A DNA stretch of 64,000 bases from Luteibacter sp. 9135. Its GTDB lineage: Bacteria > Pseudomonadota > Gammaproteobacteria > Xanthomonadales > Rhodanobacteraceae. This document shows positions 58,039 through 64,000 of the stretch, one piece after another (within the stretch, counting starts at the first letter, position 1; every line of letters starts with the position of its first letter). Made by a program: the position numbers and the translations under genes. Location: contig NZ_JQNB01000001.1 in NCBI RefSeq assembly GCF_000745005.1, forward strand, positions 2,039,501 to 2,103,500. The letters are read 5' to 3'. Under the pieces are notes generated by a model, which saw only the letters and a list, made by a program, of their open reading frames with translations, had not been told where the DNA came from and ran no database searches.

Positions 58039-59064
58039 CACCACCGTGCGTCGTTCGCGTGCGCTCAACTGTGCCGCCTCGATCACGCGAATGACGTCCC
58101 GCGATTCGCGCGGGTCCACGGGCACGGCGGATTCGCCGCGGATGGCGGCTGCGACACCGTCGTAGTACGCGGTGTAGCGGCCGGGAAGGGTGTCGATCAC
58201 CGTGGTGCTGCCATCGGCATCGGTGAAGCGTCCGAACAGCGTGGGGTCGTCGTCGCCCCAGTGCTCACCGCCCGGTCGGCGACCTTCGCGCAGGGCGGCC
58301 TCCTGGCCGTCGATGCCGTACTTGACGAAGCTGCCGCCATCGCCATGCACCAGGTAGCGCGGTCCCGGGTCGCGGACCAGCGCCGATGCGTGCAGCACCG
58401 CGCGGCGGTGACCGTAATCCAGCACCAGGTGGAAGTAGTCGTCGGTTTTGGCGGCCGCGCGCTGGCGCATCACATCCGCGGTGATCGCACGGGGCAGGCC
58501 GAACAGCACCAGTGCCTGGTCGATCAGGTGCGCGCCGAGGTCGTACAGCACACCCGATCCGGCCACTTCGGTTTCCCGCCAGCCCGGCTTGATCTCGGGC
58601 CGGAAACGATCGAAGTGCGTTTCGAAGTAGACCACCTCGCCCAGTCGGCCGTCTTCGATCAGGCGGCGCACCGTCAGGAAATCGTTGTCCCAGCGACGGT
58701 TCTGGAAGACCGACAGGCGGCGGTCCACGCGGTCGGCCAGTTCGATCAGCGCATCGGCTTCCGTCGCGTCCAGGGTGAACGGCTTGTCGACCACCACGTG
58801 CTTGCCGGCTTCCAGCGCGGCACGTGCGAGCGGGGCATGGCTTTCGTTCGGCGAGGCGATGACGATCAGTTCGAGCGAGGGGTCGGTCAGCAAATCATGA
58901 GGATTTTCGTAGGCCTTGGCTTCGGGAAAGTCGCGGGCGATCTGATCGGCGCGGCGGCTGCCGATGGCGGCAAGATGCAGGCCCTCCGCGGCGGCGATCA
59001 GCGGTGCATGGAAGAAGGCGCCTGCGGTGCCGTAGCCGATGAGGCCGGTGGGGATCGCGTGCAT
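58033..59064 (-). CDS. Gfo/Idh/MocA-family oxidoreductase
   Basis: NAD(P)-dependent sugar or inositol dehydrogenase-like enzyme. Start at ATG 59064, with AAGGAG five bases upstream on the minus strand. 343 residues: Rossmann fold GLIGYGTAGAFFHAPLI, KHVVVDKPFTLDATEADAL (the catalytic EKP-type loop, here DKP), FQNRRWDNDFLTVRRLI and GSGVLYDLGAHLIDQALVLFG. Closest by eye to YdgJ/YhhX-type proteins. Substrate unknown. Confidence 0.9.
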   Translation of the reverse strand: MHAIPTGLIGYGTAGAFFHAPLIAAAEGLHLAAIGSRRADQIARDFPEAKAYENPHDLLTDPSLELIVIASPNESHAPLARAALEAGKHVVVDKPFTLDATEADALIELADRVDRRLSVFQNRRWDNDFLTVRRLIEDGRLGEVVYFETHFDRFRPEIKPGWRETEVAGSGVLYDLGAHLIDQALVLFGLPRAITADVMRQRAAAKTDDYFHLVLDYGHRRAVLHASALVRDPGPRYLVHGDGGSFVKYGIDGQEAALREGRRPGGEHWGDDDPTLFGRFTDADGSTTVIDTLPGRYTAYYDGVAAAIRGESAVPVDPRESRDVIRVIEAAQLSARERRTVVL

Positions 59065-59161
59065 GGTCACTCCTTGGGACGTCGAATGACCAAGGGTAAC
59101 GCGGCTCGCCTGAGCGTTTCGTTTAGCATCCAGCGCTTCTTCGTAAGCCGCGGAAACGCCC

Positions 59162-60721
59162 ATGACGCCCATCGCCGATGCCGCCAGCCCGCCGGAGCGC
59201 ATGCCGCGGCAGATCGCCTACATCATCGGTAACGAGGGGTGCGAGCGCTTCAGCTTCTACGGGATGCGCAACATCCTGACGCCGTTCCTGATCACTTCGC
59301 TGCTGCTGTACCTGCCGGAGGCGGAGCGTGCGGGGGCGGCCAAGGACGTGTTCCATACCTTCGTCATCGGCGTGTATTTCTTTCCGCTGCTGGGCGGCTG
59401 GCTGGCCGACCGCTGGTTCGGCAAGTACCGCACCGTGCTGTGGCTCAGCCTGGTCTACTGCCTGGGGCACCTCTGCCTGGCCATGTTCGAGCACAGCGTG
59501 GCAGGCTTCTACACCGGCCTTGCGTTGATCGCCCTGGGCGCGGGCGGGATCAAGCCCTGCGTCGCGGCGTTCGTCGGCGACCAGTTCGACGAGGGGAACC
59601 GACGCCTGGCGAAGGTCGTGTTCGATGCGTTCTACTGGATCATCAACGTCGGTTCGTTTCTCGCATCGGTGTCTATGCCCTTCTTCCTGCGCCATTACGG
59701 CGCAGCCGTGGCGTTTGGCATTCCCGGTGCGTTGATGTTCGTTGCCACCGTGGTGTTCTGGTGCGGTCGGCGTCACTACGTGATGGCACCACCCGCGGGG
59801 AACGATCCCCACGGTTTCATGAAGGTGGTGCGCACCGCGTTGCTCACCCGTCGCGAAGGGCAGGGCCGGCCGGGTTTATGGGTCGCCGCGGGGTCTGTCG
59901 TGCTGGCGCTGGCGGCACTGGCGACCACGCCGGTGCTCGGCATCGTCGCGGCGCTGTGCCTCGGGCTTGTGGCGATCCTGATCGGGGGTGGCATCGGTAC
60001 GCGCATGCAGCTGGAGCGGGCGCGCGGTACTCATCCCGACGAGGCGATCGACGGCGTGGCGGTGGTGCTGCGCGTGCTGGTGGTGTTCGCCCTGGTTACG
60101 CCGTTCTGGTCGTTGTTCGACCAGAAAGCCTCGACCTGGGTGCTCCAGGCCGGCGCGATGCGTGCGCCCGACTGGCTGCACCCCGCGCAGATGCAGGCGA
60201 TCAATCCGCTGCTGGTGCTGCTGCTGATCCCGTTCAACAACCTCGTGCTGTTTCCGCTGCTGCGCAAGGCCGGCATCGAGCCCACGGCCCTGCGTCGCAT
60301 GACGGCGGGCATCGTGTTTTCCGCGCTGGCCTGGGTAGTGGTCGGCGTGTTGCAAATGGCGCTGGACGGTGGCGATGCGCTTTCGATCGCATGGCAGGTG
60401 CTGCCGTACGTGTTGCTGACCATGGGCGAGGTGCTGGTCTCGGCGACCGGTCTGGAATTTGCCTACAGCCAGGCACCGCCGTCGATGAAGGGCACGCTGA
60501 TGAGCTTCTGGACGTTGAGCGTCACCGTCGGCAACCTCTGGGTGCTGCTGGCCAACGCAGGCGTGCGCAACGAAGCCGTGCTGGCAGGGATCGCGGGCAC
60601 GGGCATGGGGATCACCGCGTTCCAGATGTTCTTCTTCGCCGGCTTTGCTGCCGTGGCTGCGCTGGCGTTCGGGCTATACGCACGCGGCTATCGCCCCGTG
60701 GACTATTACCGCGCCGCGTGA
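59162..60721 (+). CDS. POT/PTR-family proton-coupled peptide transporter
   Basis: Inner-membrane importer of di- and tripeptides. 519 residues with about 14 hydrophobic segments. The helix-1 proton/peptide motif ExxERFxYYG is present as EGCERFSFYGMR, followed by FPLLGGWLADRWFGKYRT and the PTR2 signature GAGGIKPCVAAFVGDQFDE; FWSLFDQKASTWVLQA marks helix 7 and EFAYSQAPPSMKG helix 10. Single gene, divergent from the oxidoreductase. Confidence 0.92.
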   Translation: MTPIADAASPPERMPRQIAYIIGNEGCERFSFYGMRNILTPFLITSLLLYLPEAERAGAAKDVFHTFVIGVYFFPLLGGWLADRWFGKYRTVLWLSLVYCLGHLCLAMFEHSVAGFYTGLALIALGAGGIKPCVAAFVGDQFDEGNRRLAKVVFDAFYWIINVGSFLASVSMPFFLRHYGAAVAFGIPGALMFVATVVFWCGRRHYVMAPPAGNDPHGFMKVVRTALLTRREGQGRPGLWVAAGSVVLALAALATTPVLGIVAALCLGLVAILIGGGIGTRMQLERARGTHPDEAIDGVAVVLRVLVVFALVTPFWSLFDQKASTWVLQAGAMRAPDWLHPAQMQAINPLLVLLLIPFNNLVLFPLLRKAGIEPTALRRMTAGIVFSALAWVVVGVLQMALDGGDALSIAWQVLPYVLLTMGEVLVSATGLEFAYSQAPPSMKGTLMSFWTLSVTVGNLWVLLANAGVRNEAVLAGIAGTGMGITAFQMFFFAGFAAVAALAFGLYARGYRPVDYYRAA

Positions 60722-60777
60722 CGTTCCCTGCACGGCGGCGCGCGGAGCATCGAGGCCTTCCGGCAGGAGACACGACC

Positions 60778-61584
60778 ATGGCGGCAGCGAACAAGGCGGC
60801 ACCCCTTCCGTCGACGGGCACCGTCGAGTGGCCCGGCAAGGTGGTGTTGGTGACCGGCGGCGCGCAGGGCATCGGCAAGGGCATCGCCGAGGCGGTGCTT
60901 GCCGTCGGTGGATCGGTGGTCATCGGCGACGTGGATGCCGACGCCGGAAGGGCCTGCCTGGAGGAATGGGATGCCGCCGAGCGTGCCGCCTTCCTGGCGC
61001 TGGACGTGTCGAAGGAAGCCAGCGTGAAACGCTTCGTGGCCGCGGCGCTCAAGCGCTTCGGTCGCATCGACGGCCTGGTCAACAACGCGGGTATCGCCGA
61101 TCCCAACAGCGGTCCGCTGCCCAAGCTTGACTGGAGCGAGTGGAAACGCCGCATCGATACCAACCTGGGCGGTACCTTCCTGTGCAGCAAGCATGCGTTG
61201 CCGGCGCTCACGCGCAGCAACGGCGCGATCGTCAACATCGCGTCGTCGCGTGCGCACCAGTCGGAGCCGGACACGGAAGCCTACGCGGCCAGCAAGGGCG
61301 GCATCGTCGCCTTCACCCATGCGCTGGCGATCAGTGCCGGGCCGGTGCGCGTGAATGCGATCAACCCCGGCTGGGTGGTCGTGGACGAATGGAAAAAACC
61401 GGGCCTGCGCCGCAAGACGCGGTTATCCGCCGCGGATCATGCGCAACATCCCGTCGGGCGCGCCGGCCTGCCGCCGGATATCGGTGCACTGGCCGTGTTC
61501 CTGCTGTCGTCGCAGGCCGGCTTCATCACCGGTGAGAACATCACGGTGGACGGCGGCGTCGCGCGGAAGATGCACTACGTGTGA
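60778..61584 (+). CDS. Short-chain dehydrogenase/reductase
   Basis: 268 residues from ATG 60778 with GGAGA upstream. Classical SDR: cofactor loop TGGAQGIGKGIAEAV, GDVDADAGR (Asp after strand 2 favours NAD), NNAG, catalytic Ser in VNIASSRA, YAASKGG and the NPGWVVVDEW stretch, ending ITGENITVDGG. Ends three bases before the convergent phosphodiesterase gene. Substrate unknown. Confidence 0.92.
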   Translation: MAAANKAAPLPSTGTVEWPGKVVLVTGGAQGIGKGIAEAVLAVGGSVVIGDVDADAGRACLEEWDAAERAAFLALDVSKEASVKRFVAAALKRFGRIDGLVNNAGIADPNSGPLPKLDWSEWKRRIDTNLGGTFLCSKHALPALTRSNGAIVNIASSRAHQSEPDTEAYAASKGGIVAFTHALAISAGPVRVNAINPGWVVVDEWKKPGLRRKTRLSAADHAQHPVGRAGLPPDIGALAVFLLSSQAGFITGENITVDGGVARKMHYV

Positions 61585-61587
61585 CGG

Positions 61588-62394
61588 TCAGCGCTGCAGC
61601 GGAATGGTGGTCTTGCCACCGGGGTCGAACCGGCCGTTGGCCTCGTTGTAGTCCCAGTGCTCCACCACGCAGCTGCCCGGATCGTTGGCGGGATCGTGGT
61701 GGATGACATTGAACGAGTTGCTGATGCCGTCACGGATGCGCGTGGACAGCGCCGTACCGGCCTGCACGGACCACAGTTCGCTGGCCAGCGCACGTTTTTC
61801 CGTGTTCAGCGGCCTGACGTAGGGCAGGTGGATATGCCCGCCCATGACAAGATCCGCACCCGCCCCGGCCCAGGCGGCGATGGCGCGCTCGTGGTTGATC
61901 AGTAGGTTGGCCACATCCGATTCGCGGATCACATGCACGGGTTGGTGGGTGACGACGATACGCAGCTGCGCCGTGCTGGCCTCGCGCAACTGCCGTACGA
62001 CTCGCTCGATCTGCGCATCGGATACCTCGCCGTTCTTGTGGCGCGCGGCACGCACGGTGTTCACACCGATCACCAGCAGGTCGTCGCTGGCGTGCACCGG
62101 CTCGAGGTCGTGTCCGAACGCGCGACGGTAGCCACCGAACGGATCGAACGCACGCGCGAACACGTTCAGCAGCGGCACGTCGTGGTTGCCCGGAATGACC
62201 AGGGATGGGCGGCCGCAGGCATCGATGAAGCGCCGCGCCGCGTCGAACTGGCTGCGCCGTGCGCGCTGCGTCACATCGCCGGAGAGGATGACGAGGTCGG
62301 GTCGCAACGAGGCGATCAGTTCGCCCAGGGCGGCGACCACGGGCGGGCGCTCGGTGCCGAAATGGGTATCGGAAATCTGTACCAGCAGGCTCAA
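61588..62394 (-). CDS. Calcineurin-like metallophosphoesterase (CpdA-like)
   Basis: 268 residues with all five metal-site motifs in order: ISDTHFG (D-x-H), LSGDVTQRA (GD), IPGNHDVPLLN (GNHD), VVTHQPVH and MGGHIHLPYV (GHxH). Class III cyclic-nucleotide phosphodiesterases share this layout, but the substrate is uncertain. Its ATG overlaps the stop of the upstream lipid-kinase gene (ATGA), so they are cotranscribed. Confidence 0.88.
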   Translation of the reverse strand: MSLLVQISDTHFGTERPPVVAALGELIASLRPDLVILSGDVTQRARRSQFDAARRFIDACGRPSLVIPGNHDVPLLNVFARAFDPFGGYRRAFGHDLEPVHASDDLLVIGVNTVRAARHKNGEVSDAQIERVVRQLREASTAQLRIVVTHQPVHVIRESDVANLLINHERAIAAWAGAGADLVMGGHIHLPYVRPLNTEKRALASELWSVQAGTALSTRIRDGISNSFNVIHHDPANDPGSCVVEHWDYNEANGRFDPGGKTTIPLQR

Positions 62395-63338
62395 CCCGGA
62401 TCCTCCCCGGGCTGGCGCTCACCGTCGGTGAGAAGCACGAGGGGACGCGGCGCGGCGCGGAACACGATGGGTGGGGCGAGCCAGACGATTTCGCCATCGA
62501 TCGCCACCTTGATCTTCGTGTGCCGGCGCCGCGGCGTCACTGTGATCTCGCGGAACGGAAAGCTCACCACATGCTCGGCTTCGCCCAGCTTGCCCAGCGC
62601 ACCGCTGAGGATCAGCCGCAGCATGGTCAGCTTGCCGATCGGCTTGAGGACCAGCCCGGCCAGCGTGCCGTCGTTGCGATGCACGTCGGCAGCCTCGTCC
62701 AGGCCGATCTTTTCCAGCTGCAGGGCGTTGTTGCCGACGAACAACGTGGGCGTGCGCAGCTGGCGCGCCTGCGATCCGTCGGTGACCGCGATACGCAGTG
62801 GCCGGTAGTCGCGCATCAGCGTGGCCAGGCCCGACCACAATGCCACGATGCGGTGACGGCCGAAGCGCTGCTTCCAGGTTTCGCGATCCTCCAGCACCTG
62901 CGGGTAGAGACCCAGGCTGGCGTTGACCATGAACATCCGGTCGTTGACCATGCCGATCTGCGCGTCGATCGGCGTCGACCGCACCAGGGCCTCGGCGGCG
63001 CCACGCGTGTCGGTGGGAATGCCGTGCGTGCGCCCGGTGAAGTTGAACGTGCCCTGCGGCAGGATGCCCATGGTCAGTTGCTCGCGCCAGGCGGTCTGCG
63101 CGACGCAGTTGATGGTGCCGTCGCCTCCCGCCGCCACGATGGCGCCCTCGTGCTCTTTTGCATAGGCGGCCGCCTCGCGGACCGCTTGCTCGATCGGATG
63201 CCCGTCGTCGATCAGGAAAAACGCATGGGGGCGACCGGCGGCCTCCAGGATCGAGGCGATCTCGTCGCGCGCGGCGTCCGCGTCCTGGCGGCCGGAGCCG
63301 GCGTTCATGACGATGGCAAAAGCGAGTGGGGTGGGCAT
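62391..63338 (-). CDS. Diacylglycerol kinase-family lipid kinase (YegS/DagK type)
   Basis: Phosphorylates a lipid or sphingoid-like substrate with ATP. From ATG 63338 (MPTPLAFAIVMNAGSG) 315 residues; a GTG at 63368 is possible, neither has a clear ribosome-binding site. Motifs: NAGSGRQD, VAAGGDGTINCVAQ (catalytic GGDGT), ILPQGTFNFTGRTHGIP and a C-terminal beta domain ending DGE. Neighbouring PAP2 phosphatase gene suggests a shared role in lipid phosphate turnover. Confidence 0.88.
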   Translation of the reverse strand: MPTPLAFAIVMNAGSGRQDADAARDEIASILEAAGRPHAFFLIDDGHPIEQAVREAAAYAKEHEGAIVAAGGDGTINCVAQTAWREQLTMGILPQGTFNFTGRTHGIPTDTRGAAEALVRSTPIDAQIGMVNDRMFMVNASLGLYPQVLEDRETWKQRFGRHRIVALWSGLATLMRDYRPLRIAVTDGSQARQLRTPTLFVGNNALQLEKIGLDEAADVHRNDGTLAGLVLKPIGKLTMLRLILSGALGKLGEAEHVVSFPFREITVTPRRRHTKIKVAIDGEIVWLAPPIVFRAAPRPLVLLTDGERQPGEDPG

Positions 63339-63380
63339 GGGCGAGGATCGAAGCACTCGTCTCGTCACGGTCGCATGAAT

Positions 63381-64000
63381 TTACGTGGTGGCACGGCGGC
63401 CTTCGCGGAGGCGCAGGTATTCGGCGCTGCCCACGCAGAGGGTCACCCAGGCCAGGCCCGTGGCGTAGCCGGCCATCACGTCGCTGAAATAATGCACCTG
63501 GAGCAGGATGCGACTGATGCCGACGACGGTGATCATGGTGACCGCGCCGATCACGATGGCGCGATGCCAGCGTGGCGGGCACAGCACTAGCAACACGTAG
63601 GCCAGCATGCCGTAGAAGACCATCGAGCCGGAGGCATGCCCGCTGGGAAAGCTGTAGCTGCGCTCGACGATGAAGCCGTGGTCGTGCAGGGGGCGCTCGC
63701 GATGGAACCACGCCTTGAGGGCGCTGTTGATCAGGGCGGTGCCTACCAGCGTAACGATCCAGGTCGCGGCGAGGCGGAAGTGGCGGCGCAGCAGCAGGGC
63801 CACGAAGACCACGCCGGTGGCCGCGCCCACGACCACGGGGTCGCCGCTGTGCGTTACCCAGGCGATGACCCGCAGCACGGGCAGGGGCAGGTTGGCCCGC
63901 AGGTCGGCCGCCAGTCCGGCGTCGAATACCGTCAGCCCAGCCTGCTCGCGCACCTCCACCGCGATCACCGTGGCGACCAGCAGCATGGTCACCACCACGA
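63381..64000 (-). CDS. PAP2-family membrane phosphatase (5' end outside window)
   Basis: At least 205 residues; frame still open at the window edge, so the start is not seen. PAP2 motifs: KAWFHRERP (K-x6-RP), PSGHASGS (PSGH) and SRILLQVHYFSDV (SR-x5-H-x3-D). Five or six membrane helices are expected. Such enzymes remove phosphate from undecaprenyl pyrophosphate, phosphatidate or phosphatidylglycerophosphate; which one cannot be told here. Confidence 0.9.
   Translation of the reverse strand, partial: VVVTMLLVATVIAVEVREQAGLTVFDAGLAADLRANLPLPVLRVIAWVTHSGDPVVVGAATGVVFVALLLRRHFRLAATWIVTLVGTALINSALKAWFHRERPLHDHGFIVERSYSFPSGHASGSMVFYGMLAYVLLVLCPPRWHRAIVIGAVTMITVVGISRILLQVHYFSDVMAGYATGLAWVTLCVGSAEYLRLREGRRATT

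Noticed and set aside
59239..60777. Long frame-1 reading through the peptide transporter into the SDR gene
   Set aside because: It is the off-frame shadow of the transporter gene; the SDR begins at ATG 60778 with its own ribosome-binding site.

Overview
The window is about two-thirds G+C, almost fully coding, and chromosomal. Gene order (tRNA-Tyr-Gly-Thr/tuf/tRNA-Trp/secE/nusG/rplKAJL/rpoBC/str/S10/spc/alpha), an OhrR with the Xanthomonas cysteine pattern and a protein ending in the Xanthomonadales VirD4-interacting (XVIPCD) type of domain point to a gammaproteobacterium of the Xanthomonadales/Lysobacterales. A Rhodanobacteraceae-like genus (Luteibacter or Dyella type) is my best guess from sequence memory; no search was run.

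Layout. 1-5640: 3' part of lolB, an unusual GNAT-IspE fusion gene, tRNA-Gln, prs, rplY, pth and ychF, closed by a strong terminator. 5641-6029: a non-coding stretch with a hexanucleotide repeat and a long imperfect palindrome. 6030-9834: an ohrR-type repressor, a minus-strand partner-switching module (SpoIIE-type phosphatase, RsbW-type kinase, STAS antagonist) and an acyl-CoA thioesterase. 9964-42739: about 33 kb of transcription and translation machinery, with two tuf copies encoding the same protein, RNA polymerase beta, beta', alpha, two elongation factors, SecE/NusG/SecY and nearly all large ribosomal protein operons; rpmJ is absent from its usual place. 42843-64000: dsbB, class II DAHP synthase, a predicted type IV secretion effector with its immunity protein, the conserved queG / nnr-tsaE-amiC-mutL cluster, and a mixed set of periplasmic, lipid, nucleotide and sulfur metabolism genes, ending in a PAP2 phosphatase cut by the window edge.

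How the parts work together. The central block makes ribosomes and RNA polymerase and is probably run from several promoters: one before the tRNA-tuf unit, one before rplK, two before rpsJ, one inside the spc operon before rpsH and perhaps one before rpsM. Non-coding leaders (L10 leader, str leader, S10 leader, rplR-rpsE gap) carry hairpins that probably set expression. The most notable items are (i) the predicted antibacterial effector/immunity pair at 44926-47014 with an HExxH metallopeptidase head and an XVIPCD tail, (ii) a two-tier RNA hairpin shared by the str and S10 leaders, with wobble-preserving changes, and (iii) the in-frame GNAT-IspE fusion.
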